From NCBI RefSeq assembly GCF_035510375.1, contig NZ_DATKHG010000012.1: a stretch of DNA of 64,000 bases; one strand, given 5' to 3'. Below the pieces are notes generated by a model. That model saw nothing but the letters and a program-made list of their open reading frames with translations, was not told the DNA's origin and did no database searches. Made by a program: the position numbers and the translations under genes. Shown piece after piece: positions 41,021 through 50,391 of the stretch (position 1 is the stretch's first letter; the number at the start of each line of letters is the position of its first letter). This DNA comes from Paenibacillus_I sp035510375 (GTDB lineage: Bacteria > Bacillota > Bacilli > Paenibacillales > Paenibacillaceae).

Positions 41021-42985
41021 ATGGCCCGTCATCTGGTTGTCGGAAACGGCAAAATGCTCGTTAACCTGGACAAATCCTGCTACATTCGCGACATTTACTT
41101 TCCGTACGTCGGTCAGTTGAACCATGTGGGAGGACAGCAGTGCCGTTTCGGCGTTTGGGCGGACGGCGCCTTCTCATGGCTCGATTCTCCCGACTGGCGT
41201 TTCGAGCTCGGTTATGTCGAGGATTCCCTGGTGACGAATATTGCGGCCCGGAACGATGCGCTCGGCCTTGAGCTTTTTATTAACGACGGAGTCCATCAGC
41301 GGGAATGCATATACATCAAGCGTGTCGTCGTCCGGAGCACGATCGAAAGGGACCGCGAGGTGCGCCTTTTTTTCCATCAGGATTTGATGATCGAAGGGAC
41401 GGAGGTCGGGGACACGGCCGCGTATTATCCCGAGAACAACACGCTTTTCCATTATAAGCGGTCAAGCTATTTCATGTTCAACGGCTTCTCGGATGAAGGC
41501 GGAATCGCGCAGTATTCGACCGGCATCAAACGGTTCCATTCGGCGGAAGGCACATGGCGGGACGCGGAGGACGGCGCGCTGATGGGCAACGCCATTGCGC
41601 AGGGCTCCGTCGACAGCACGATCGGGTTCGGGACGACCGTGCCGGCCGGCGGGGAGAAGACGGTCTACTACTGGATGTCGGTCGGCCGCGATCTGGAGGA
41701 AGTGAAAAAGCTTAACCAATATGTAACGGACAGCCATCCGGAGAAGCTGCTCAGCCGGATCGTCATTTATTGGCGCCACTGGCTGCTGCGCACGGTGACC
41801 GATTTCGGGGACCTGCCGAAGGAAGTCGTCGATCTGTACAAGAAAAGCCTGCTGATCGTGCGCACGCAGACGGACGAGAACGGCGCCATCATCGCGGCGA
41901 ACGATACCGATATTCTGCAATACAACCGCGATCATTACAGCTATATGTGGCCGCGCGACGGCGCACTGATCGCGGAGGCGATGTCGCTGGCCGGCTATCA
42001 GAGCATGATCGCCCCCTTCTTTCAATTTTGCGCGGATACGCTCTCGCCCGAAGGGTACTTATATCATAAATACAATCCGGACGGCACGGTGGGCTCGAGT
42101 TGGCACCCTTATGTCGTCCAGGGAACGAACCGGCTGCCGATCCAGGAGGACGAAACGGCGCTTGTTCTGTATGCGTTATGGAAGGACTACACCTATCACC
42201 AGGTCATTGAGCTGCCGCAGTCGCTGTACAGCAGTCTCATCCGCAAGGCGGCGAATTTCCTCGGCGAGTTTATGGAGCCGGAACTGAATTTGCCGAAGCC
42301 GAGCTACGATCTGTGGGAGGAACGCTACGGCATTTGGACGTATACGGCGGCTTCCGTGTACGGCGGCCTGATGTCGGCGGCGTATTTCACCGACCTGTTC
42401 GGCGATTACGAGCGAAGCGATCATTACCGGAGCACGGCGGAGGCGATCAAGCAGGGGATTCTCGACCATATTTGGGACGAGGAAGCCGGGCGCTTCGCGC
42501 GGGGGCTTATTTACAAGGACGGCGCCTGGGTGAAGGACATGACGCTCGAGAGCAGCCTGTTCGGCATTTGGGAATTCGGCGTACTGCCGGTCGACGACAG
42601 CCGTGCCGCGCGCACGATCCGCGCGATCAAGGAAGGGCTGTCGGTAAAAACCGGCGTCGGGGGCGTCGCCCGCTACACGAACGACTATTACTTCCAGCAA
42701 TCGGGCGATATCGAGAAAATACCGGGCAATCCGTGGATCATCTGCACGCTGTGGATCGCCAATTACGAAATCGAATCGGCCAAGACGCTTGCGGACTTGG
42801 CGTCGCCGCGCCGCACGTTGGAATGGGTCGTCGGGAAATCGCTCGATTCCGGCGTGCTGCCCGAGCAGTTGAATCCGTTCGACGGGTCGCCGCTCGCCGT
42901 CGCGCCGCTCACATGGTCGCACGCGACGTTCGTCCAAAGCGTATGCAAATATGTGCGGAAGCACGCGAAGCTAAGGTCCTCATAA
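41021..42985 (+). CDS. GH15 glucoamylase-like glycosidase
   Basis: A 654-aa family 15 enzyme. An N-terminal beta-sandwich (1-260) is followed by an (alpha/alpha)6 barrel: NRDHYSYMWPRDGALIAEAM (substrate-binding region), LPIQEDETALVLYALW (catalytic acid Glu) and LPEQLNPFDGSPLAVAPLTWSHATFV (catalytic base Glu). There is no signal peptide, so it acts on cytoplasmic alpha-glucan or trehalose/isomalto-oligosaccharide. It starts 1 nt after glgA with AAAGGAG. Its place in the operon suggests glycogen turnover in the absence of a linked glgP. Confidence 0.9.
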   Translation: MARHLVVGNGKMLVNLDKSCYIRDIYFPYVGQLNHVGGQQCRFGVWADGAFSWLDSPDWRFELGYVEDSLVTNIAARNDALGLELFINDGVHQRECIYIKRVVVRSTIERDREVRLFFHQDLMIEGTEVGDTAAYYPENNTLFHYKRSSYFMFNGFSDEGGIAQYSTGIKRFHSAEGTWRDAEDGALMGNAIAQGSVDSTIGFGTTVPAGGEKTVYYWMSVGRDLEEVKKLNQYVTDSHPEKLLSRIVIYWRHWLLRTVTDFGDLPKEVVDLYKKSLLIVRTQTDENGAIIAANDTDILQYNRDHYSYMWPRDGALIAEAMSLAGYQSMIAPFFQFCADTLSPEGYLYHKYNPDGTVGSSWHPYVVQGTNRLPIQEDETALVLYALWKDYTYHQVIELPQSLYSSLIRKAANFLGEFMEPELNLPKPSYDLWEERYGIWTYTAASVYGGLMSAAYFTDLFGDYERSDHYRSTAEAIKQGILDHIWDEEAGRFARGLIYKDGAWVKDMTLESSLFGIWEFGVLPVDDSRAARTIRAIKEGLSVKTGVGGVARYTNDYYFQQSGDIEKIPGNPWIICTLWIANYEIESAKTLADLASPRRTLEWVVGKSLDSGVLPEQLNPFDGSPLAVAPLTWSHATFVQSVCKYVRKHAKLRSS

Positions 42986-43004
42986 TCCCGTGAACGGCGA
43001 CAAG

Positions 43005-43050
43005 GCCGGTCTTCAAGCAGACAATGCTGCTTGCGGACCGGCTTTTTTTT
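43005..43050 (+). terminator. Terminator of the glg operon
   Basis: GCCGGTC (43005-43011) pairs with GACCGGC (43036-43042), with an inner CAAGCAG/CTGCTTG pair, followed by eight T (43043-43050). Confidence 0.92.
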
Positions 43051-43183
43051 GCCGGAGAAGGGCGAAGTGAAGGAGGGATTGTTTGTTCCCTCCAACCCGT
43101 CATCAAAGGGCCGGCGCGGGGTACAATAACGTGGAAAAACCGTTATAAGCGGGAAGGGACGGGTAATAAGCCATAAACATACC

Positions 43184-44488
43184 ATGAAGAAAAGGGCGAT
43201 GACCATGGCTTTGCAATTGTTTATGATCGTGCTTCTGATTTTGTTCACAGCATTTTTTGTCGCAACCGAATTTGCCGTTATTCGGATCCGGCCAAGCCGG
43301 GTAGATCAGCTCGTGCTGGAGGGGCGCAAGAATGCGGTGGCGCTGCAGAAGGTAACGGCCAACCTGGACGGCTACCTGTCTGCGTGCCAGCTCGGAATCA
43401 CCATAACTTCTCTTGGCTTGGGATGGCTCGGCGAACCGACGGTCGAGGCGCTGCTTGAGCCGGTGTTTGAGCGGCTGGATATGCCTGAGCAAGTGACCGG
43501 TCCGGTTGCTTTTCTGATCGCCTTTACTTCGGTTACCTACCTGCATGTCGTTATCGGGGAGCTGGCGCCCAAGAGCGCGGCGATCCGCAAGGCGGAGCCG
43601 ATCGCGTTGCTGTGCGCCGTGCCGATCATCTGGTTCAACCGCATCATGTATCCGTTCATTTGGCTGCTGAACTCGTCCGCGAACCGGCTGGTGCGGCTGC
43701 TCGGCATGAGGCCGGCCAAGGAACATGAGGAAGCGCATTCCGAGGACGAAATCCGGATTATTTTATCCGAAAGCTACGAGAGCGGCAAAATCAACAAAAC
43801 CGAGCTCGGATACGTGAACCGGATTTTTACGTTTGATGATTTGCTGGCCCGGGAAATCATGGTGCCGCGCACGGACATGATATGCCTGTATACGGACAAA
43901 TCGCTGGCTGACAATCTGAAAATCATCAAACGGGAGCAGTATACGCGCTTTCCGGTCGCCAGCGGCAGCAAGGACAACATTGCCGGAATCATCAACACGA
44001 AGAAATTTTTTCTGAAGTACGACAACAATCCCGAATTCGATTTCGCTTCGCTGCTGATGCCGGCCCTGACGGTTCCGGACGTGATGCCCGTGAAGTCGCT
44101 GCTGAGAAAAATGCAGGCGGAGCAGGTGCACATGGCGCTGCTGCTGGACGAATACGGAGGAACGTCCGGCCTTATCACGATCGAGGATATTCTTGAGGAG
44201 ATCGTCGGGGAAATACGCGACGAGTTCGACAAGGACGAGAAGAAGCCGATCGATATGGTGGAGCCGGGACGCTACATGGTAGAGGGCAAGGTGCTGCTCT
44301 CGGAGCTGAACGAAATATTGGGCACGCATTTGCCGAACGACGGTGTCCACACGATCGGGGGATGGCTGTACAGCGAAAATCCGGACGTCAAAATAGGCGA
44401 TACGGTCGAGCATGAGGACCTGGTATTCGCGGTGAAGGAGATGGAAAAGCACCGGATCCGCAAGGTGGAAATCATGAAGGAGCCGTAA
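43184..44488 (+). CDS. CNNM/CorC (HlyC-like) membrane transporter
   Basis: A 434-aa protein. The N-terminal DUF21 (CNNM) domain has three to four spans (IVLLILFTAFFVATEFAVIR...), followed by a CBS pair (about 200-330: VPRTDMICLY, LLLDEYGGTSGLITIEDILEEIVGEI) and a C-terminal CorC_HlyC domain (LSELNEILGTHLP...GGWLYSENPDV). Members move Mg2+ or Co2+. Starts at 43184, 43199 and 43205 are all possible; the AAAAGGG at 43191-43197 favours one of the later two. Confidence 0.88.
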   Translation: MKKRAMTMALQLFMIVLLILFTAFFVATEFAVIRIRPSRVDQLVLEGRKNAVALQKVTANLDGYLSACQLGITITSLGLGWLGEPTVEALLEPVFERLDMPEQVTGPVAFLIAFTSVTYLHVVIGELAPKSAAIRKAEPIALLCAVPIIWFNRIMYPFIWLLNSSANRLVRLLGMRPAKEHEEAHSEDEIRIILSESYESGKINKTELGYVNRIFTFDDLLAREIMVPRTDMICLYTDKSLADNLKIIKREQYTRFPVASGSKDNIAGIINTKKFFLKYDNNPEFDFASLLMPALTVPDVMPVKSLLRKMQAEQVHMALLLDEYGGTSGLITIEDILEEIVGEIRDEFDKDEKKPIDMVEPGRYMVEGKVLLSELNEILGTHLPNDGVHTIGGWLYSENPDVKIGDTVEHEDLVFAVKEMEKHRIRKVEIMKEP

Positions 44489-44613
44489 TCGGAGCCGGCG
44501 GGCGGATCGCTCTTTTCTACTGCAGGCAAGAGGTTGCCGAATCGGCAAAAATGCTTTACCGTATAAGGGGGGGTCCAGAGGAACTACACGGATGAGGATG
44601 GGAGAGTGCCGGG

Positions 44614-45417
44614 TTGGAAGAATATTTGATTGCAGTCATTATGGGCATTGTGGAGGGATTGACGGAGTTCCTGCCGGTATCTTCGACGGGGCACATGATT
44701 CTGACCGCGGATTTGCTCGGCTTTGAGGGCGATGTTGCGAAAACGTTCGAGGTCGTCGTGCAGCTGGGCGCGGTTTTGGCGGTGCTGGTGCTGTATTGGA
44801 AAAGGTACATGGGCATTCTGAACGATTTTTTCCGCTTTGACTTCAAGCGGAAAAACAAGCTCAATGCGATACATATGATTATCGCAATGGCGCCGGCAGG
44901 CATTTTGGGGATAAGCCTGAGCGGGTTTATCAAAGATTATTTGTTCGGCGCTTCTACCGTGCTGATCGGTCTGGTGATCGGCGGCGTTCTCATGATCGTC
45001 GCCGAGAAGGCTAACCGTAAAATTACGTCCGAGCACTCGGACGACATCACATACAAGCAGGCCTTCGGCATCGGATTGTTTCAGTGCCTGGCGCTGTGGC
45101 CGGGCTTTTCGCGGTCGGGATCGACGATGGCCGGCGGCCTGCTGTTCGGTACGAGCCGGCAAGCGGCGGCGGATTTCACGTTTATGATCTCCGTCCCCAT
45201 CATGCTGGGAGCAACGGGAATCGACCTGTACCAAAGCCGTGATTTTCTCACCGGCGACGATCTTTTGTTATTCATGATCGGACTTGCTACTTCGTTCATC
45301 GTCGCCATGATCGCCGTCGTCACGTTCCTGAACCTGATCAAGCGTCTGAGCCTCACCTGGTTCGCGATTTACCGCTTTGTCCTGGCGGCCGCCTTCTACT
45401 TCCTTGTGATGTATTGA
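44614..45417 (+). CDS. uppP: Undecaprenyl-diphosphatase (BacA type)
   Basis: A 267-aa integral membrane phosphatase that recycles undecaprenyl diphosphate for cell-wall synthesis and gives bacitracin tolerance. It has the catalytic motifs EGLTEFLPVSSTGHM (about 14-28) and PGFSRSGSTMAGGLLFG (about 161), and about eight spans. It begins with TTG after GGGAG. Confidence 0.96.
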   Translation: MEEYLIAVIMGIVEGLTEFLPVSSTGHMILTADLLGFEGDVAKTFEVVVQLGAVLAVLVLYWKRYMGILNDFFRFDFKRKNKLNAIHMIIAMAPAGILGISLSGFIKDYLFGASTVLIGLVIGGVLMIVAEKANRKITSEHSDDITYKQAFGIGLFQCLALWPGFSRSGSTMAGGLLFGTSRQAAADFTFMISVPIMLGATGIDLYQSRDFLTGDDLLLFMIGLATSFIVAMIAVVTFLNLIKRLSLTWFAIYRFVLAAAFYFLVMY

Positions 45418-45499
45418 TCATAGGGAAAGGCCGGCGTTGAATCCTTTTCACCGCTGCTTGCGTATTAGACGGATATTACGATTATGGAGGAATGGCACA

Positions 45500-45811
45500 A
45501 TGATGATTACGACGACACCGACGATCGAAGGCAGACCGATCCAGGACTATATGGGCATCGTGAACGGCGAGGCGATTATGGGCGCCAACATCGTGCGGGA
45601 CTTTTTGGCGTCCATTACCGACGTCGTCGGCGGACGCTCCGGCTCCTACGAAACGAAGCTGAAGGAGGCGCGCGACATCGCGATCGGCGAAATGATCGAC
45701 CAGGCGCGCCGCATGGGGGCCAATGCGGTTGTCGGCATCGACATCGATTACGAGGTCGTGCGGGAAGGCATGCTGATGGTAGCGGTCAGCGGCACAGCCG
45801 TAAGAGTATAA
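45500..45811 (+). CDS. YbjQ/UPF0145 family protein
   Basis: A 103-aa protein of the YbjQ family (putative heavy-metal-binding domain, DUF74). Typical features are TTPTIEGRPIQDYMGIVNGE, GGRSGSYETKLKEARDIAIG and MGANAVVGIDIDYE. It forms pentamers in known structures; the role is unclear. GGAGG at 9 nt supports ATG 45500. Confidence 0.92.
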   Translation: MMITTTPTIEGRPIQDYMGIVNGEAIMGANIVRDFLASITDVVGGRSGSYETKLKEARDIAIGEMIDQARRMGANAVVGIDIDYEVVREGMLMVAVSGTAVRV

Positions 45812-45859
45812 GGGCCAGGGAATTGCCGTTCGGAAAAGAAAAGCGGATGAACTTCGGGG

Positions 45860-45895
45860 AGCGCGAACTGGCGACAGATTCGGCGCTTCTTTTTT
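45860..45895 (+). terminator. Terminator after ybjQ-like gene
   Basis: AGCGCGAA pairs with TTC(G)GCGCT (one bulged G) and is followed by TTCTTTTTT. It separates the YbjQ gene from the eight-gene operon. Confidence 0.6.
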
Positions 45896-46016
45896 CGCGG
45901 AAGCAATGATTCCGGCTTATTAAAATAAGGGAAGCCCGGAGGCATTGCGACGAAACTTTTCGGCGGCTTGCGTCGTCGTTAACATTGGTTCATTAATGAT
46001 AAAGAGGGGGAAGCCT

Positions 46017-48434
46017 GTGGGCATCAACGAAGCGCAAAGAACGTTGTGTTCCGTCTTATGGGCCGCAGTGCTGCTGCTCGCTATCGGCGCGGCGGACGGC
46101 TTGGCCGCGCCGGCATCCGCGGCAGCGACGGGAGGCATCGAGTTCAAGGCCGAAGCGGGCTTTAACGGCAAGCAGAAGGACGGCAAATGGACGAGGCTGC
46201 GGGTCACGCTGACCAATAGGACGGAGCGGGATTTGAAGGGAGAACTGGCTTTTACCGCGATGCTTTCGAACGGCGGCTACAACGTAGCCTATGCCGTCCC
46301 GGCCGAGCTTCCGCCCGGGACGCCGGTGGTGCTGGAGCTCACCGTACCGGGGATGGCTTACAACAAAGTCAATAACCGGCTGGCCTTCCATACGGGCAAA
46401 GCGCCGGGCGGCCCAACGGTGCCGTTCACATCGAACCGCCCTTATGTGGAGGCGCCTGCAGACCAGGCCACGCTCATCGGGGTTGTTGCCCGTGACCCGG
46501 ATACGCTTAATTTCATGCCGATTCTGAATACGAAAGGCTATGATCTGAACGTTGTGCCGATTAAGGAGGACGATCTGCCGGACCGGTCGATTCAGCTGGA
46601 CGGCCTCGACTTCCTTGTGCTGAACGACGTTCCGACAGGAAGCTGGAGCGAATCGAAACGTGAGGCCGTTCGCGCATGGGTGCAACGCGGGGGGACGCTG
46701 ATCGTGGCCGGAGGCGCCGGCTATGCGAAGACGGCCGAGGGCTTTGCGGATCTCGCGCCCGTCAAGCCGGAAGGCACCGCGAGCCTGAAGACGGCGGCCG
46801 CCCTCGTACAGCTTGCGGGAGGGAAAACGCCGCTGAATTTAACCGTCCCGGTGACCTTATCGGCAGGCATGCTAGCCGCGGGCAACGTGTCGATCGCAGA
46901 TGGCGGGCTTGCGCTGGCGGCGAACCGCTCGTACGGCAACGGACAGGTGGTGTATGCCGCGTTCGACCCGTCGCTCGAGCCTTTCGCTTCCTGGACGGGC
47001 AGCCCCGATCTATGGGCCCGCTTGCTGGGCGGTTCATTAACGCCGGTTATGCCGGGCACCGCGGTACAGGCAGGCATTGCGCCGGGGGGCAATATGTGGG
47101 AAATCGATTCCCTGTTGAATGAATTCCCGTCGATTCAGGCACCGTCGGTAAATGTGCTGATCGTTTTCTTTTTTATTTACATATTGATCGTGGCGCCGGT
47201 GCTGTATCTGGTGCTGCGCAAGCTCGACCGGCGCGAATGGGCATGGTGGATCGTTCCGCTCGCGTCGCTGGCAAGCAGCGTCATTATTTTCACGGTGGGC
47301 GCTTCGGATAAAAGCGCGACGCTCGCGCACAGCCTGCGCATCGCGGAACTGTCCGGCGATGGCGACGGCATAAGGTCCGCCGCCGCCGCCGTTTTCGTGC
47401 CGGGAGGCGGACGGGTGGAGGCGGCGTTCGAGCCGGGTGTCGCGCTGCTGCCGTTTCAAGACGGCCGCGGTGCTATGGGGAGCGTAGCCGCGAACCCGAC
47501 CTATCAGACCGTGCATGACGGTACGGACGAAACGAGCGTCGTCTGGAACGAGGTGCCTTACTGGTCCGTCCGCAAAACGTGGGTGCGCTACGACAAGCCG
47601 GCACAGCTGGGCCGGTTCGCGATCGGCACGGAACTGAAAGCCGGGAAGCTGACGGTAACTGTCAAGAACGAGACAGGCGCCGACCTGACGAACGTCGGGC
47701 TGCTGTTTAACGGCACGGCCTTTAAGCTGCAGAACTTGAAGCAGGGGGAGTCGTCGAAGACCACGGTTCCGCTCGTCGTCCCGAACGGGTTGGGCGGTTT
47801 TTACGACTACGGCGGCCAACTATTCCCTTGGCCGTCCAATAATGGGGATATATATGCACGAGAGCGGGGGCTGCTCAATTCCTTCATGAATGCCGGTCAA
47901 CGCGCGGGGGCGATGCGGATGCCGTATGTGGTCGGCTTCAGTTCCGATCGGGAAGCATGGTTTACGATCAACGGCAAGCGGGCCGGGACGGATAATCTGA
48001 CGCTCTGGGCTCAAGCGCTCGATCTGTATGCGGCGGAAAGCGGCGGCTTCGTTGCGCCGGGAACCATAACGCCGATGCTGACGGTTAACAAAACCGGTCG
48101 TTATTCGTACGATCCAATGTCCGGCCGGATCGATTTCAGCCAAGGACTGCTGGAGTTCGAGTTCGTGCTGCCGGCCGGCGGGCGTGCCTCCTACGATTCG
48201 TTAACGGTGTACGGCTCCCGACAATTGGACGGCCAGCTACAAACGACAGTCTGGAATGAGAAGAAGCAAAGCTGGGAGCAGGTCGACTTCGCCAACGCGT
48301 CGTCGTTCACGCCGGCCGATCCGGCTGACAATTACGTGACCGCGAACGGTTCCATCCGGATGAGGCTGGAGACCGCGAGCCAGGCAGGCACGTTTATGCC
48401 GACCGTGGGGCTGAAAGGGAAGGGGAAGCCGTAA
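46017..48434 (+). CDS. Exported membrane protein, first gene of MoxR-vWA-ABC operon
   Basis: An 805-aa protein with a signal sequence (about 9-36), a 340-residue outside domain, two spans (about 378-400 and 410-430) joined by a basic loop, and a 375-residue outside C-terminal part. Within the first domain, DVPTGSWSESKREAVRAWVQRGGTLIVAGGAGY looks like a class-I glutamine-amidotransferase-like fold as used by other surface proteins. GTG 46017 follows AGAGGGGG. The stop overlaps the ABC ATPase start by one base. It could be the outside partner of the ABC module or of the vWA proteins. No named family is recognised. Confidence 0.75.
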   Translation: MGINEAQRTLCSVLWAAVLLLAIGAADGLAAPASAAATGGIEFKAEAGFNGKQKDGKWTRLRVTLTNRTERDLKGELAFTAMLSNGGYNVAYAVPAELPPGTPVVLELTVPGMAYNKVNNRLAFHTGKAPGGPTVPFTSNRPYVEAPADQATLIGVVARDPDTLNFMPILNTKGYDLNVVPIKEDDLPDRSIQLDGLDFLVLNDVPTGSWSESKREAVRAWVQRGGTLIVAGGAGYAKTAEGFADLAPVKPEGTASLKTAAALVQLAGGKTPLNLTVPVTLSAGMLAAGNVSIADGGLALAANRSYGNGQVVYAAFDPSLEPFASWTGSPDLWARLLGGSLTPVMPGTAVQAGIAPGGNMWEIDSLLNEFPSIQAPSVNVLIVFFFIYILIVAPVLYLVLRKLDRREWAWWIVPLASLASSVIIFTVGASDKSATLAHSLRIAELSGDGDGIRSAAAAVFVPGGGRVEAAFEPGVALLPFQDGRGAMGSVAANPTYQTVHDGTDETSVVWNEVPYWSVRKTWVRYDKPAQLGRFAIGTELKAGKLTVTVKNETGADLTNVGLLFNGTAFKLQNLKQGESSKTTVPLVVPNGLGGFYDYGGQLFPWPSNNGDIYARERGLLNSFMNAGQRAGAMRMPYVVGFSSDREAWFTINGKRAGTDNLTLWAQALDLYAAESGGFVAPGTITPMLTVNKTGRYSYDPMSGRIDFSQGLLEFEFVLPAGGRASYDSLTVYGSRQLDGQLQTTVWNEKKQSWEQVDFANASSFTPADPADNYVTANGSIRMRLETASQAGTFMPTVGLKGKGKP

Positions 48435-49432
48435 TGGAGACGACTGTACGAACGGATGCGGATGCGGCGATTGCCTCGCCGGCATCGTCGGAAGCGCCGA
48501 TGATCGAAATTCGCGGGCTGTCCAAGCAGTTCGGCGGCTTTCACGCGCTGAAGTCAATCGACCTGGTCATCCCGCGCGGCACGGTGTTCGGCTTCGTCGG
48601 CCCGAACGGCGCCGGCAAGTCCACGACGATGTCGATTTTGGCTACGCTGCTCGCGCCTACATCGGGCACGGCCAAGGTAGGCGGCTACGACGTCACCGAG
48701 CACCCGAAGGAGGTGCGGAAGCTGATCGGCTATATGCCCGATTTCTTCGGCGTATACGATCAGTTCAAGGCGACGGAATACCTGCATTTCTACGGCGCCA
48801 GCTACGGCATTCCGAAGGCGGAGAGGGAACGGCTGATTCCGCAGCTTCTCGAGCTGGTCAATCTGTCCGACAAGAAGGACGCTTATGTCGATACGCTTTC
48901 GCGCGGCATGAAACAGCGTCTGTGTCTTGCCCGCTGCCTCGTGCACGATCCGGAGCTGCTCATTCTCGACGAGCCCGCGTCAGGCCTCGACCCGCGCGCC
49001 CGGATCGAGATGCGCGAAATTCTGAAGGAACTGAAGTCGATGGGCAAAACGATCATCATCTCCTCCCATATCCTGCCGGAGCTGGCGGAGATGGTGGATG
49101 AGATCGGCGTTATCGAGCAGGGGAGCATGGTTGCGCAGGGGAATGTGCAGGACATCCAAAACCGGCTGCGCGTGAAGCGGATTCTTCAGATCCGGCTGGC
49201 GGGCGGCGAGGAGGAAGCGGAGGCGTTCCTGCGCGACCGGCCGTTCGTGAGCCGGGTCATGCGCGACGAGCGCGGCGTTCATGTCCACTTCGGCGGCCAG
49301 GACGAGGAGCAGTCGGAGCTGCTGCACAGCTTGATCGAACGGGGATTTCGGATGATTTCGTTCAGCGAGGCGCAGACGAATCTGGAGGACGTGTTTCTTG
49401 AAATTACGAGAGGAGGCGGGGACGGCGAATGA
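48434..49432 (+). CDS. ABC-2 type transporter ATPase
   Basis: A 332-aa ATPase. Walker A is VGPNGAGKST (about 57), the signature is LSRGMKQRLCLARCLVHDPE (about 156), Walker B is LLILDEPASGLDP (about 174), and the switch His is in IIISSHILPEL. The C-terminal 100 residues are the extension of CcmA/DrrA-like ATPases. It pairs with the next gene (ATGA overlap) to form an ABC-2 exporter. Confidence 0.93.
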   Translation: METTVRTDADAAIASPASSEAPMIEIRGLSKQFGGFHALKSIDLVIPRGTVFGFVGPNGAGKSTTMSILATLLAPTSGTAKVGGYDVTEHPKEVRKLIGYMPDFFGVYDQFKATEYLHFYGASYGIPKAERERLIPQLLELVNLSDKKDAYVDTLSRGMKQRLCLARCLVHDPELLILDEPASGLDPRARIEMREILKELKSMGKTIIISSHILPELAEMVDEIGVIEQGSMVAQGNVQDIQNRLRVKRILQIRLAGGEEEAEAFLRDRPFVSRVMRDERGVHVHFGGQDEEQSELLHSLIERGFRMISFSEAQTNLEDVFLEITRGGGDGE

Positions 49433-50355
49433 ACGAAACGACCGGTTTTGCGGACAAATGGCGGTCGAAGCTGATCAATCCGGTGCTCGGCAAGGAATTC
49501 ACGCTGAGGATGCGCACCCCGCGCTCGATGTGGGCGCTGTTTTTTTACCTGCTTGCGATCGGCCTCCTCGCCCTGGGTTTTCTCTATGTCACGCGGATGT
49601 CCGGCAGCAGCGCGAACGCGTTCAATCCGGAAGAGAGCCGGATGATGTTTATATTTATCAGCTTCGTGCAGCTCGGGCTGATCGCCTTCATGGCGCCCGG
49701 CCTGACGGCCGGCGTCATCAGCGGCGAGCGCGAGAAGCAGACGCTGAACCTGCTGCTGACGACACAGCAGAGCTCAGCCGGCATCGTGATCAGCAAGCTC
49801 GTGTCGTCGCTTAGCTTCATGGTGCTGATTACGCTCGCGACGATGCCCGTATACAGCATCGTGTTTTTGTTCGGCGGCATCTCCCCGGGACAGGTCGGCA
49901 TGGTGTTCCTGTTCTACATGTTTACGATGCTGGCGCTAGGCTCGTTCGGCATCCTGTTCTCTACGCTGTTCAAGCGGACGATGCTCGCGGTCATCGTAAC
50001 GTACGGCATTACGCTGTTCCTGTTTGGCGGAACCGCGTTTCTGTATCTGGTCCTCTCGGAAACGATGCAGCAAATGACGCGGAGCGGGAACGGCGCGGCC
50101 GGCGGCGGTTACGGATGGATCGGCCATCTGCTCGCGATGAATCCGGCAGCGGCGCTGTACAGCATTTTCGATCCGGACATTACGCGGTCGGCGTTTCGGA
50201 TGCGTTGGAACGGCAGCGGCACGCCGGGCCGGCAGCCGGCGCTCCAGCTGTGGCAGGAATTCCTCATCATCTATTCCGTGTTGATCATAGCCGCGGTGCT
50301 GACGGCCATTCGCTACATACGGCCTCGGTTGAAGAAAAAAGGCAAGAAGGGTTGA
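49429..50355 (+). CDS. ABC-2 type permease
   Basis: A 308-aa membrane protein with six spans. The N terminus is LINPVLGKEFTLRMRTPRSM, and the conserved ABC-2 motif LTAGVISGEREKQTLNLLLTT is at about 100. It is the export partner of the preceding ATPase. The C terminus is basic (RPRLKKKGKKG). The cargo is unknown; proximity suggests something needed by the vWA/MoxR set. Confidence 0.9.
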   Translation: MNETTGFADKWRSKLINPVLGKEFTLRMRTPRSMWALFFYLLAIGLLALGFLYVTRMSGSSANAFNPEESRMMFIFISFVQLGLIAFMAPGLTAGVISGEREKQTLNLLLTTQQSSAGIVISKLVSSLSFMVLITLATMPVYSIVFLFGGISPGQVGMVFLFYMFTMLALGSFGILFSTLFKRTMLAVIVTYGITLFLFGGTAFLYLVLSETMQQMTRSGNGAAGGGYGWIGHLLAMNPAAALYSIFDPDITRSAFRMRWNGSGTPGRQPALQLWQEFLIIYSVLIIAAVLTAIRYIRPRLKKKGKKG

Positions 50356-50391
50356 CAGCGCCCGGGAAAGCGGGAGCAAGGAGGGACGGGA

